This document shows positions 10,391 to 23,289 of a stretch of DNA of 64,000 bases, one piece after another; the first letter of the stretch is position 1, and every line of letters begins with the position of its first letter. The DNA is from Druceiella hillmani. Lineage: Eukaryota; Arthropoda; Insecta; Lepidoptera; Hepialidae. A model generated the notes under the pieces. It searched no databases. It was not told the origin of the DNA and saw nothing but the letters and a program-made list of their open reading frames with translations. The stretch is from assembly GCA_039881145.1 (NCBI GenBank), contig JAYKKI010000061.1:10018001-10082000 (forward strand), given 5' to 3'. The position numbers and the translations under genes are program-made.

Positions 10391-12861
10391 TATTTATCGT
10401 TTTTGTTTTGTTTTCATATCACTATTATCCTCAAATATAGTATTTAAAATTTTTAATTTAATGAATCTTTATGCATACACTTTAAGCAAAGTTATAAACT
10501 TTCATAACTTAGCGAAATAAGAACTGTTTTTTGACATATCATCCCCAATGGATCACGTTTTAATCACACATTGAAAAAACAGTAGGTTTATGTATGTTTA
10601 TAGCATGATTTATTCTAAAATGGAAGTTTCACTGCCACATAATACAAAAACTCACTTGTACCAATATAAAAATAAGCATATTTTAAATTTAATTGCCTAA
10701 TCTCAAAGCTAAATTTGATCAAGGTCAAAAAAGAAATAAACCAGCAGACTAATTGCCTTTACGTGTGAAGATGCGGAGATCATGTCTTAATAGTCCGAAG
10801 TCATTAAAGGTATAGCTATATAGAAAGAACGCTTTAAAAATACACAATATCATGTAGCACTACTCGCTTTAAATGTGATATATACATAATTTCACAAAAA
10901 ATTTAAATAATAATTTATGTAAGGAACAAACATATTAGGAACAAAAGTTCCTAAAAAGTTATCATTACACATATTTATATCTCATTTGCCAATAACTTCA
11001 ATTATATTCGTTATATTACGATACAGATATATTGATAGAATAACGAACATACACATGTATGTCTTTAATTATATATTTTAAGACAATTTTCTTCAATGTT
11101 CTCAAAACACACAAATCTTGTTTTATATTTGGTATATTACCTATTGTATTACGTTTTTAATAATGCTAAAACGGTATAGAGAAATTGTCTGTTTATACCT
11201 CGATAGAAAATAATTGGAGTGAATTGATTAGGAAAATATTTCAAAAGCGCTATTCTATATTTTCTGTAACGACTAAATCGGAAAAACTTAGCTAATATTT
11301 TAGAGATATGATTATTTATTTAGAAATAAATATAATTCTCTTTTTTTATTTTCATACATGCGGAAAACATTTTCATACATGCAATTTTCACACAATCTAA
11401 TTAAACCATATGACTCATGGACTTTTAGGTTATTTTGTTATTTATATTTCTAATTCGTAATATGATTGAGGAAAGACTCAAAGTGTACTTCAATACAAAA
11501 GCACAAGCAAATGCATGAATAGATTTTCGCACTCGAAAAAAATAAACATAAAACAGGACAGGCTTCCAGTTCATTTATACATAAAAATAAAATTATAAAA
11601 TTGGCCAAGTTGTAAATTGAAAGTAGTTTTCGAAAAAAAAACAATTTACGGACACATTAAAAGTGATACAACGCTAAATATTTTTTAGAATTTGTGTCTG
11701 TCTTCTCGTGTTTGCTTAAATACATATCATGTAAAAACTGCTAACCAAAATCAGACATTTTTTTTGAAAACGAATTTATTTGAAGTAACAATTAGTTTTG
11801 ACTTGATCTGAATTTTTGCACTCAATTAATACAATATTATTTCATATTTAGAATTTTATATTTTTAAAAACTCATTTGCATTGCATTAGTACAATAACAA
11901 AAACGACGTGCCCAGCTACTCAACACGTTAAAATAACAGACACGATAATTCTATGTAGTATATAGATAGAAAAGTGTATGCAATATATAGAAAGAAAATT
12001 ATATTATATATCTATGTACATCGATAGATGGGGCAACATATATTTTAAACCGCGTAATGAAATCTTCCAACCGCATTTCTACATTATTTTCCTACTATAA
12101 GTAATCCGTTAAATTTATCGAAAAGCAGTAATATAATAATAATTTATATTTATTTGTCTGCAGTGCATTTCTATAATTAGAAAGATTTCTCACCGAGTAT
12201 TATTCGTCACACATTTAACGTGATATTTTATTAAAAATGATAAATAGTGGACACAAGTATAAACATTGGCTCTGGTTTTTTTATCAATTTGACCTTTCTT
12301 TAATTTGTGAGCTAGCATTTATCAAGCGCAACAAGTCTGAAACATCCCGAAGTCATGAACAAACACGTAGGTTGGATGGATTACATTCTGCGCTTGACCT
12401 AAGTAATCTCAAGAGAACCTCCTACATGCACCAAATTTATGAGTTCAATAATGTCACGATATTTAGCTGCATAATGAAGAAAGACGTTGTCTTGTAGAAT
12501 CTAATAAAGATTGTGATAAGTGGGAAAAACCTTTATATGGGAGCTGCAACCTATTGAATTTCCTATGTCATTGGTAATCATTGGGAATGGTTTTTGGAAT
12601 TTGTTCCTTGAGAATCGATTTTCGTATATAGGTCCCGGTATGAAATTTTGTGAGGAGTAAAATCAAAGTTCAGAGCGTTAAAAAATTAGCCGTTAGGTAG
12701 TAAAAAATTAGCCTTTCCGTACAACATTTCTACGTATCTTTAGAGTGAGGTATCAATATGTTTATTAGACACATATTTAATTGACATATCGAATTACATA
12801 GTGAGAGTAGTAAGGGTCGATTGTTTTGGCTGAAAGTATTACATTTAACAAAAGTAGTAAA
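10391..12861. other. Intergenic or intronic AT-rich DNA
   Basis: Nothing assignable. The frame 12237-12497 (86 codons) has no recognisable motif, typical splice signals or codon bias, and is treated as chance. Confidence 0.55.
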
Positions 12862-13028
12862 ATGAACACAAGAAAAAGAAACTACACGAAAACAGAGAAA
12901 AGGCCACTGTCGCATATATTTGTCTCTTACAAAGATTTAATTGATAATAAACCCACCGACGGAGCAAACGTGAAAATGAAAAAATACCGAGATACCTACA
13001 TAATGCTAGTAGTATTATTAATGAAAGG
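12862..13028 (+). CDS. Candidate first coding exon, unknown gene
   Basis: An ATG at 12862 opens 55 codons: a basic, hydrophilic start (MNTRKRNYTKTEKR), then KKYRDTYIMLVVLLMKG, where a hydrophobic run begins. The frame reaches a strong splice donor (AAAGG|GTAAGTACAG, GT at 13029). A hydrophilic leader followed by D-x-Y and the start of a membrane segment is compatible with, for example, an equilibrative nucleoside transporter N-terminus, but this is a guess. The nearest acceptor-like site (TTTCAG|GTCC at about 14095) leads to only about 25 codons before a stop, so I could not extend the gene. Confidence 0.25.
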
Positions 13029-14346
13029 GTAAGTACAGTCTACTGTTCATGTTTATAATGAAAATTTAATTTTCTTGTTTATTTAAAAGCTCACAAACCA
13101 AGTTACAGTCATGTAGATTTATAATAATAAAAACTGAATATAAAACTAGGCTATAACTCTAATTATGTATGTACAAAATAATTAGAGTATTAATGTATAT
13201 ATTTTCAAGGGTCACTTGTATTATTAAATATATAACAATGACAGTATGACATACAAATGTTTCGTAATAATTTACCGAGTTTATAAACAATATTATAAAA
13301 ATCACTTAATTAAGACGACCCTTTATTAAAAAATAAATCCCTTATTCGACCTCTTCCATATTTTAAATTTGGTTCTCGTCGTATTTTCCGCATATTTGTT
13401 GATTAGCTTGGACATGGATAATTCAGTTAGTATGCCAAAAAAATAATCGCACCCAAATAACAAACTTTTAAAACATAAAAAAATAAAAAACCTAAACTTT
13501 TTGAAGCCTTCCAGCGCACTGCAAATTCGAAAAACAAAATTATTTTAATTGGAGAGAAGTACAAGTTTAAAATATGAAAGTAATGGCAAAGTAGTTTCAC
13601 AGCCTATGGATTTGGTCAAAATTACAAATTCCAGTAAAAACTGCAAAGTGATATAAGATATAATTTGCTTACGTATGTTCTGAAATATTTCAAGCAGAGG
13701 GAGGAAGGTAATAATTTCACCGAAGTCAGATATCGGGCGTTTTCTACTGGTTTCCTGTGTTATCGACCCGCTTTGCTTTTTTTTCACACTTCGCCTCACA
13801 CGTCCCATAAATTTAAAATTTTTTTTTAATTTTCTCAAACTCAACAGAAGTTTTCACTGTTTTAAATTAATATACTTTAATGTTTTCCTTTGTAGCATCG
13901 GAATTTCGACCAAAAATTTTTTCACTGTAGTGAACCTACTTTGAATTTCTGAATTGTAATAAAAAAATTGTATCAAATTATACCTGTGATTGTTAATTTT
14001 CAGTTCACTCAGACTATAAGGAACAAAACGTTTCCGTTATTTTTAATATTTGTTGTTAAATTCTATTGTCATACGTATCATGTTTCTATTTCAGGTCCAT
14101 CAGTTGTTGTAATGTAGGAAACAATTTATATACGGGAATAATTACACACAGATACGTAAAGCGTTAGACACAGGAGTGGTGAAAAAATAGTCTCTCTAGT
14201 TGAAATGAAAAAGAAATATTCAATTAGAGAGCGAAATCAATAACATATTACTTATGCTGTAAAGAAATTGCTAAATAGCATGTAGTGTAATGTTGTATTA
14301 AATGGAAATCCCTATAAAATGGAAATCTGTGAAATGAAATGTAAAT
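13029..14346. other. Unassigned non-coding DNA
   Basis: No gene supported. The minus frame 13545-13844 lacks known motifs. If 12862-13028 is an exon, this would be intron. Confidence 0.5.
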
Positions 14347-14387
14347 TGGAAATCTCTGAATGATCTGGTTTCATTCAGAGATTTCCA
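14347..14387. repeat. Perfect 17-bp hairpin
   Basis: 14347-14363 and 14371-14387 are exact reverse complements around a 7-nt loop. The preceding 60 nt hold two further TGGAAATC(C/T) copies, so the hairpin sits in a small cluster of the same motif. Confidence 0.9.
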
Positions 14388-15950
14388 TTTTATCCATTTA
14401 TGGAAGCAATTCATTTTATAAAAGAAAAAAAAATCAGTGCTACATTGATTTGCTTATTTATTATTTTTACAAAAAAGAAATGAATTTGAAATTACTATAA
14501 ATCGTATCGCTAATTCGAATTTATCATTGATACACGTTTCTAAATAGGATGTTGTCGTACTACTGATCAAAACATACTAAAAAACTTAATGAAAGGTCCA
14601 TTCCCCTTCAGCTGCAGGTACTGCCGAAGTTAGGATTTAAAGCATTAGAGTATCGTGACCATCGGGACCATGTATTCATAAATTAATCGGTACTATTTAA
14701 GTACGGTATGATGCTAGTACATAAAATATTGTTAAATATGAAGTAATGTATTTTATATTACAAGAAGACGACAACTATGCATATATGCCATTTTTCAAAT
14801 ATTGTGTGTAATTGGGTATTTGACTAAATTTGTTTTATTTCATTAATCATAATTTTAAGGTACAAGCTGATGAAGAGTGAATTTTTTTTAATAACCTTAA
14901 AAATTTACCGAGTTATAAAAGTTTAAATTTAACCTTTAGAGAAGGACGGCAATACTGTGTTGTGAGGTCATTTTTAATATTGCACATTATATTCTACGCG
15001 AGGAAAAGAGACAGGGATATACCCAACTCTATCCATATCTTCAAATTTAGAAGCCTACAACTGACAAGACATAATATAAGCAATTGATGAAATTTTTACA
15101 TATAAAATTTACGTTTAAATATTTTCTCATTTTACTCTTGTGATAGTATTAAATGTACAAATTAAAAAAAAAAGATTAACAGTGACCCATTTTTTAGTAG
15201 TGGTCATTCAATAACAATGTATATATTTTAGTAAATTATTATTATGTATTTCTTGACTCCGATGAAAGAAAAAACGACTTTCAATAAGGAGGTATTCATC
15301 ATTTCTATTCATGATCATTGTAAAGAAACCAATCAGAACCGCTGAATTTACTCGAAAAAGTTTAAACTCTCTAATTGGTAAATAACAATTGAAACTGACT
15401 GTGGAATTACATTGAATAAATATTATAGTAATATAGCAAGTACAAGTGAACGATTTGTATTTAGCTTTATCACAATCAATTCTAAAAGATAACAATTATA
15501 ATATTAATTATTATGTGCGCGTACACAAAATAAATTTCCAATATAAATATGGACGCCACGAAATTATTACCTTAAAGAGTGATAACTTACAACTCAGTAT
15601 ATATTAAAAGTACATTACGTATCGAATTAAACGCGCGTCTCTCTTAATTTATTTAATTAATTACCATCGTAACAGGTACAGAAGTTAATTTTACAAAGTT
15701 AACTAAGGTAACGAATGCTATGTTTCCATTTCACGTTTTTCCTGACAGTTAATTTACAATTCATCTGTCATCCTGACATTTTACAATATGTCAAACTGAT
15801 AAATGACACTCTTTATATAGGGTGCATAATTAAAAGTTACATACGAAATATAAAATTTAATTATTTTTTAAATTAAACGACTTACGTGACAAGAAAAAAA
15901 CTATTTGACCCTTTACACATGGCTAATCGAAGAAGTGTTTGAAACGGAGC
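14388..15950. other. Unassigned AT-rich DNA
   Basis: No gene or known repeat recognised. The minus frame 15208-15495 (95 codons) has no family motif. Confidence 0.5.
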
Positions 15951-15953
15951 ATC

Positions 15954-15988
15954 GACACACACACGTGTATGTATGTGTGTGTGTGTAA
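15954..15988. repeat. (CA)n/(TG)n microsatellite
   Basis: A CACACACAC run passes into GTGTATGTATGTGTGTGTGTG, a short self-complementary dinucleotide tract. Confidence 0.9.
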
Positions 15989-16369
15989 ATATATATTAGC
16001 AAAGTAGTGTCTATTCTAAAATCCCTTTTGGCTCGTAGAAAGGTCAAGTCGGCTGTACAACGCAGCGGTATAAATTTCCAGACCTTCTTTCGAGTCACGA
16101 GTGCCTCTAGAAATAATTTTGTATTTGTCGAATTGTATACCAATTACGACATTTGGCTTCTATTATATTGTTGTTATAAAATGAAACTATTAACTTTAAT
16201 CCATCACGAAAATCTCCCGATTTATCCAAAATTACATAATAACTTTATTAACGCATTTTTTTTCGGTTTGTGCGAATAAGGAATTCCAGTGTAAATTCGA
16301 GTGTCCATTACAATAAAACGGGACTGCTAAGTAGTTTAATTTCCTAAAATAAAGATTTGTCACGTTTTA

Positions 16370-16660
16370 ATTAGCTCGTTTTCTTGTCTGTTTGTTTGTT
16401 TGTCCGGTACAAATTTTGTAAACGGTTTTAAACCAGCTTCCCGTTGAGATAGAGACTTTAAACTTAAACCAAAGCTCAGAAATAGAAGGCAGTAAAATAT
16501 ATTGATTAGATTTATTGTCTATTTGTCTGCTTGTCTATTCGGAACAAAGGGGAATAGCCACGTGACTATAAATTTTTTTCGCGTTAAGCTAGAGTCAAAA
16601 CTACCAGGCTAACGTAAGAAGTCTGTTAAAAAGTAACAATGAAGATTTCTGTGTTAAATA
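16370..16660 (+). repeat. Interspersed-repeat region with TTGT(C/T)TGT arrays
   Basis: CTTGTCTGTTTGTTTGTTTG then TCCGGTACAAA at 16383, and TTGTCTATTTGTCTGCTTGT then CTATTCGGAACAAA at 16516, are two versions of one motif about 133 bp apart. A motif like AACTACCAGGCTAACGTAAG at 16598 recurs in weaker form at 17209. This is the style of interspersed non-autonomous insect repeats. Confidence 0.45.
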
Positions 16661-17534
16661 TTCATACCGCGACCGCATTCGTTCGATTTATCACAAAGTA
16701 CCACATAGCCATAAGTTAGCGAGAGAAAGAATTTGTATTTCATTCATGCTTTGAGCGTATATATTTTATTAACGCAAAGGAAATATGTAGATAATTTACC
16801 AACAATACTGTTAATGTGTATACCGTAATATTAGATTGCTAATTTTTGTAATTTTCTAAAAAACAGAAAATAAATTAATTAAGCAATTTTTTTTTACTAA
16901 AAAATTGAATAAGAAATTTCTTTTGCCCCGTAACGGTTTATAACCTCATACATACTGCTCTGGGAATTTGTGATTGTGAATTTTTAATAGTTATGAAAAT
17001 ACTTATATTAAGAAAATATTTAAAACGAAAAATGTGTGTGGGCAGGCAGAGTGTAGAAAATAGCGTCGTTGAGAAAAATCGCGCAACAGGTCGTGCGATT
17101 TGTGGTGCAATAAAAGTTTAGTGACTTAGGTTCACTTGCGCTTCACGTTTTTAGCTTTAAATTTTACAAGTATTTTCACAACTGTTGTAGTTAGCTATTT
17201 ACTTGTCCAAACTACCAGACGAACTTAAGATTGAAGAAGTTTTATATATAAAATAGATTGCTAATTTTCACACACACAACGCTAAAAAGCAGATTATTTA
17301 CTTTTGTTTTTATTTTTTTTTTACTTTGTTCCATAAATATTTGAATAATAATTAATTACTCCGAAGCAGAGACACTGACAGATTTGTTTACAATGGGCTA
17401 ATAATATTAATCACAAAAAAAAGGAAATTATTTATTTTCAGAGACATGGAAAAAGTGTTAGCATATATTAATACTTTTAAAACTTCTACTGAACTAGTAA
17501 ATAGTACAGTATGATAATTTACTGTAACATTCAA
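16661..17534. other. Unassigned non-coding DNA
   Basis: No gene supported. The part near 17040-17110 resembles 7150-7210 and is probably repeat-derived. Confidence 0.45.
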
Positions 17535-17632
17535 ATGGAGCGTGAGGAAATAAAAAGCGCAAATATTTTAAATAAACCCAACAAAATGGAAAAATCATTT
17601 GATATTAATAAAAGGCCAGTTCCATACCAAAC
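17535..17632 (+). CDS. Weak candidate coding exon, unknown gene
   Basis: ATG 17535 opens 32 codons rich in Lys, Asn and Glu (with EKSFDINKRPVPYQ near the end) that run into a donor-like CAAAC|GTGAGT at 17633. No domain is recognisable and no partner exon was found. It could be a first exon like the one at 12862, or chance. Confidence 0.15.
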
Positions 17633-17879
17633 GTGAGTCCTCATTTTTAAATTAAATTCATAACATTTCATTGCACGGTCCACTACTGCTATGAATGCAA
17701 TATGCTATGGTACAAATTTGTAAGTAGCCTACTATTAGGATCATTGTTATAAAATTGTTACTTTATGTCATTCATGACGCTTTTGATTTTTTAGTTAATG
17801 TAGGAATCACAAAAGCAGAAAAACGCAATCCACTTAACGTGGAGTCAAAATATTATTCTTATGAAAAAAAAACTGTCAA

Positions 17880-18400
17880 GCACTAGTGAAACTCGTATTA
17901 CGATTCCTTATTTATTTAGGCATTTATAAACATTTAATGGTACTTAATATTCCTATTAATCCATTAATAAAATTATATATTTAGAACGAAAATATGTTGC
18001 ATGCTACATCGTTCATATATTGAACAAAAATATTTTTTACGTGACGCAACTATAAATTAATAATTTGTTTCCTGTATTTGTGCTGTTGGCCTTTATCTCT
18101 TGCTAAATTGTATTATAAGTCAACGGAAAGTACCCTATACGTTTTGATTTACTTGCGAGTGTCAAAATATGCAGCATAAATGGCCGTACCTTTAGGGTTC
18201 TTCAATCAAGAAAATTGTTGACTTAGAAGCTTGATTTTTACAACTCCAGCGGAGCTCAGACCTAAGTATTTTATATTATGTAATTTCAACTAAATACTTC
18301 CATACGATACTGAGAAAAAGGGTCTTGACAGACCGACAGACGGACTAAGTACTGCTATAAGTGTCCCTCTTTCCCTTTGAGGTACGGAACCGTAAAAGTA
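17880..18400 (+). repeat. Lepidopteran-type dispersed repeat, copy 1
   Basis: This segment aligns by eye to 22820-23285 in the same orientation. Shared landmarks are TTTAGGC, GAACGAAAATAT(G/A)TTGC, GTCAACGGAAAGTACCCTA, TTAGGGTT(C/T)TT, GGTCTTGACA and GAGGTACGGAACC. The last motifs are familiar from abundant interspersed repeats of moth and butterfly genomes. No coding capacity. Confidence 0.7.
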
Positions 18401-18469
18401 ACCATTTAATACAATTACTATTCATATTCTCAAAAGCAAAACGAGAATGTTGACGTATAGCCAAAGACG

Positions 18470-18850
18470 TCAGCCATAATAATTCCAAGAATTAAAGTTG
18501 TCGTGCACAAATTTGAAATTACACGAGAACAGGGAGACATCCACTCACAATGACATCTGTCCTCACTTGTATGGCACTTCGGGTTACTCACTCGCTGACC
18601 TGTCCTCCTACCTCACTGCACACACTCTGTGTCACTGTCCCGTTCCCCTTTGGAATTGTGTCTGGCCGGCTATCTGAGCAGTAGATACTTACTGGGGATC
18701 GTTTATTATTTATTTTCATAACTAGAAAAAATCTTAGTCATATTTTTCTGAAATCATAATACACAAATTTCTCCCCCTCAATAAGTACACATGTTATTGC
18801 ATTTTTTGGATTCTCCCAAACGAATTTCACGATGATACCACACCATTAAG
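18470..18850 (-). other. Possible LTR or promoter remnant, minus strand
   Basis: On the minus strand a purine-rich TTGAGGGGGAGAAA tract (about 18766-18779) is followed by an unusually GC-rich stretch (about 18535-18705) resembling a promoter or LTR. A TGGTATCATCG motif, similar in its first seven bases to an initiator-Met-tRNA primer-binding site, lies about 70 bp upstream at 18833-18843. The spacing would require nearly the whole internal region to be deleted. Treat as a hint only. Confidence 0.2.
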
Positions 18851-19061
18851 GCCGTTAGCCTTATAATCGACCCACCACACCGAGGCGTCAATATTTATAA
18901 ATTATATTTATATAGTATATCCGCAAATCGACAGTAAAAACAAAAAGGAGAAGCAACATCTAAAACACGAACTGAAATAACTATTATTATGTTTAACAGA
19001 TTATTAATTCAAATATTGCGTCAGTTTAACACCACCTTTGGATAATTTAAATTATAAATTA

Positions 19062-19108
19062 TAAACCTATTTCATAGCACGTGGGTACAGTGCTATGAAA
19101 TAGGTTTA
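19062..19108. repeat. Perfect 19-bp hairpin
   Basis: 19062-19080 and 19090-19108 are exact reverse complements with a 9-nt loop (GTGGGTACA). Confidence 0.92.
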
Positions 19109-22100
19109 ATTCCTCCTTTAACTATCAGAATTAGTTTCTAAGTTTTACTTCTAAACCGTATTTATCTTTACAAATATCTTCAATTTCAAAATATGGTTTA
19201 CAAAAGGTAATTTGTACAGATAACGCAACTTAGCCTTGATTCGGTTTACAGAAATTTCTCCCACTCACTTGAACATACTCAGCACAATGTTCCTCTACAA
19301 TATTTCATTCGCTCTCTCTACCAATATTTCATTCGCCCATTCGTACTCTATAAATATACTTTTTGATACAGTGAGCATGTACTTGTCATTTATTAAACTG
19401 CCGCCGCAACCAGATCCCTCTTTATTTTTTCCTACAACGTACATCATAATAATTTTAAAAAATATAGGGCATTAAACCTGCCTAAAGCATCAGCATGATA
19501 GAATTAATAAATTTAAAACAGCTTTTAATATCTTAAGGTAAAGCAACCATAAGCTAAATCAAACATAAAAATAATATCTCCATTTAGACGACGTAAATGT
19601 TTTGAAATAATTCGGTTAATTTTTCAAATGTTACGTCATTATGTTGGATAAAATTTATGCATAAACTGTAGTTTACTAATTGTAAATGATAATGAAGCTT
19701 TTTACAACACAAAGCTGTTAGGGAAAATAAATGAAATATAGAAATAAGGAACAGCGTACGAGAGTACAAGTACTACATAACTGCATTTAAATTATCCTAA
19801 AATCCACTTTTGAATTGGCAATTGGATTTGCGAAAAGACTTTTCATGGAAAACATTTCTCTACTTCTTCAAGGCAATAGCGGGACACCTAGTTTATTTGA
19901 TATAAAAACTTAATTGGTTCAAAACGAAAATTACGAAGAGTTTTATTTTATTAATAATGGAGTCTCATCTTCTAGTATTAAATTTAGGGAGTCATAGTTA
20001 ATCGGCAATAAGTTTGTTTGACGATGATATTTAGGTGCTATTGTTAATGACTTCAAACCAGAAAAAAATAAAAATTATTTAATTAATGAGCGACATTTTG
20101 GTTAATGAATACACTGAAAGCTAGAGTCCACTAAAGATTTATTAAAACGAAATTACTTTACATGATGATTATTGTAAGGGCCATGGACGTGTATGTCCAA
20201 ATACAGTTTATGGGGATTTTATTTTTCAATAAGTAATGGAAAATAAATTTTAGGAGACGTTGTAGAATTTTGATATTCTAAAAGTTGTTTTCAAGGAATT
20301 ATTACTTGTTTACTTTTGTTGCAAAATTTATTTTAGCAAATATTTTTATGTTTTTAACGAGTACCACTTTTAAATGATTTTCTAAGTTTGCTTCTTTTCG
20401 TGGCAAGTTTCTTCCCAGTAGAATAAGAAATATGGCTTCCAGACAGAGTGTCGATGAAGATACAATGAAACCAGATATCACAATGAAATTCATCGGTCGA
20501 GATTTCCGCAGTTTGTGTATTTCTGCGAAATTAGTGTAAAATACATTCCATGAAAGGACACAATGAGAGCATCATATGTAGATCAGAGTAGAACATATTT
20601 TGGGACTAATGATTTGTTTTATCTATTTGATCTACTTGCTGGTATAAATTGGGATATATTAATATTTTAGCATTTTGTTTTATGAATGTTTGTAAAGCAT
20701 TAATTTATTGGTGAAATCATAGAAAATATTTGTTTAATTTTTAGTATATTCTAACTCGGTATTTATCGATTTCAATGAGATAATGAAATAATTGTAAAAT
20801 AACTTACCATATTTATATGTTAACAGCGCCATCCACGGAAACTCATTAAGGTCAGCTTCTTCTCCGTTTATTATCCTGCTCGTAATGTATTCTTCGCACG
20901 TAAGTTGATTCAGTAAATATAAGTTTTTGTATTCATTGTATGGATAGTAGACCTAGTAAAACACGTAGTTAATTGGAATTAAACTACTCGAAACCTATCC
21001 AGCGTATTGAAATAATGAAGCGTAAAAAGTATTGCTCTTTTAATAGGAAAGATGAATATTTATAAACCATAAAATTAATAATAACAAGTAGATATTCTCA
21101 GATCACCACAAGTTTCTACTTGAGTTTAATTATTGTTGCCATTTGGAGCCGATGTAAAACTATAGTTGTAATAAATATTTTTACGGACATTCACAAATAA
21201 TGCCTATGTATTGTTTTCTCTTATCCCAGCATCAAAGATGTCTCTATATGCTTACATCTATATGACTAAGTAAACGTGTTGGTTTGTATGCGCAACACAA
21301 TCTGCAGCCTGCCTCTTAAGTGTTTTTTGAATTTCTTTCTTATAATTGAGTTACTGTTCTTACAACAATCAATTTTGCTTATATTTATGTTGAAATAATT
21401 ATGCAAGACTTAACAAGCAAATAATAGTGATGCATTACATTTATTTCCGGATACATAAATTTAAATGTCATGAAATGCTATAGCGTAGAGTTTACGCATT
21501 ACCGGAGGTGGCTGAAATATTACATGGTTTTGTGTTACAGAAATCAGTTTTAGGAAAATATAAATGCCTTTAGAGCAGATTTTTCTGGATTAGACGTTTC
21601 ACACCGTTTCAAAAGGAAGAAATACTATGGGTTATGTATATGAGCAGGGTAAATTGAAATTGTTACGAGAGCTCTATATGTCAGGTGATCGTAAATATAT
21701 AATATTATTCAGCAGATGTCGACTAATTAAATTTAGATTTCAGTGTTTGCATTAGAAGCGCCAGGGCTTCACATGTGAGTTTTCTAATATTTACTATTAA
21801 TGATGGTCAAAACTCCTATAAAACTGATATTCAGTGAATGTATAAATAAGCTTTCGGTATTTTACCATCATACAGCGATGTCTTCTCGGTGTCTATATTG
21901 TTTTCGGTGACATCAAATTCCTAATTTGTTCATACCAAACGGGACATTCAGGTATCTTTACCCAATTGAAAAGTTTTACTTATTTGAGAATGAACAATGT
22001 CTTCATATCTGCAATAAAAGTATTAAATCAGGTGAAGCAGTACTTATAGAGATAAGGCATTACTTGGACATCTCATAATTATATTTCGAAAATGTGAAAG

Positions 22101-22447
22101 AATTCGGGTCATGAATAATTTTTTGATAATATAGAAAAAAATAATAGGTTGATATATTTTTTCTCATTTAGTGCCGGTAATTATCAAACTTACACTATAG
22201 TCAAATTTGTTTGTATGTGTGTAGAAATATTGTACATGGTTTGTTAAATTTAGGACTTTCTAAAGCATTACTTCTTATTTTTTTTAAATATCAACTTCCA
22301 TTCCACAAAGAAAAAAGTAAACACTGCGCAAATGTGACAAATATCTTAAGAGCTTCTGGATAGCTGGTGAAAAAAAAACACTCAATAGCACTCACATATA
22401 TAACTTTCCGTTGCTGTGAGATTAAACAGTTCAAAAAACTGGTTACA

Positions 22448-22448
<1 letters not shown>
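19109..22448. other. Intergenic or intronic AT-rich DNA with repeat ends
   Basis: No supported gene in 3.3 kb. 20902-20945 matches 5968-6010 and 20825-20845 (GCGCCATCCACGGAAACTC) matches 42646-42666 (ACGCCATCCAGGGAAACTC), so a dispersed repeat lies at about 20815-20945. Confidence 0.55.
20815..20945 (+). repeat. Dispersed repeat fragment
   Basis: The first half resembles 42632-42700 and the last 45 bp resemble 5968-6010, all on the plus strand. Three partial copies of one interspersed repeat is the simplest reading. Confidence 0.5.

Positions 22449-22513
<65 letters not shown>
22449..22513. repeat. (TA)n microsatellite
   Basis: TA tract with one TG interruption. Confidence 0.95.
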
Positions 22514-22730
22514 ATGTAAAAATGCAATTATTTCAATATTTTGTTGTTATTTATAGGTAAATCGGGACATAGAAAAGAAAATTCAAGTTTCGTCTTGAGT
22601 GTTAAGCACTACCTTTGTAAAACTACTTAAAATATCCTAGGATAACTTCTAACATATCGCCTAATGTCTCGATCCTCTAGATTTAAGAGCATTTCGACTT
22701 ACTTTAATATATAACAAAAGATTCGTATTC

Positions 22731-22752
22731 GATTCGATTCGATTCGATTCGT
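22731..22752. repeat. (GATTC)n pentamer repeat
   Basis: Just over four GATTC units, preceded by a degenerate ATTCGTATTC unit. Confidence 0.9.
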
Positions 22753-22819
22753 TAAACCGTATTGATATACGCTGCTTAACTCCCTTAAAATACAGAGCAT
22801 TTTGGAGACCACATAAAAA

Positions 22820-23285
22820 TCTATCAAGCACGAGTGGAACCCCACTGCGATCCGAACACATTTAGGCTTATACAAGTATATATTCTCAGACGACGTACAT
22901 AATATTTATATTAAAGTATTAACAAAATTTTAATTTTTTAGAACGAAAATATATTGCCTACTATGTTTGTAACACGCGCATATTTAAAAAATATTCTTTT
23001 TTATGATTTTTTCATGATTCTAGGTCAACGGAAAGTACCCTAGAGGTTTTGATTATTTGCCATTGTCAAAAATGAACGTATTTTAGGGTTTTTTTTTATT
23101 GACTTGACTTAGAAACTTGTTTCTTCAACAGCTCCAAGGGTAGACCTCTGTATTTGATATTAATTTCAACTTGATACATGCACACATTCTTAAAAAAAAA
23201 GGTCTTGACACACAGACAATTGGACAACAAAGTGATTCTATAAGAGTTCCTTTTATCCTTTTGAGGTACGGAACCCTAAAAATAA
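22820..23285 (+). repeat. Lepidopteran-type dispersed repeat, copy 2
   Basis: Same family and orientation as 17880-18400. It ends in TTTTGAGGTACGGAACCCTA followed by an A-rich tail (AAAATAAAAAAAA), which suggests a retroposed or Helitron-like non-autonomous element. Confidence 0.7.
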
Positions 23286-23289
23286 AAAA

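Noticed and set aside
12237..12497. 86-codon frame
   Set aside because: Composition and motifs are not protein-like, and no supporting signals were seen.
14281..14400. Repeated TGGAAATC motifs considered as a CRISPR-like array
   Set aside because: Only a few irregular short repeats with no constant spacers; the genome is clearly eukaryotic.
15208..15495. 95-codon minus-strand frame
   Set aside because: No family motif; length is within chance for a window of this size.
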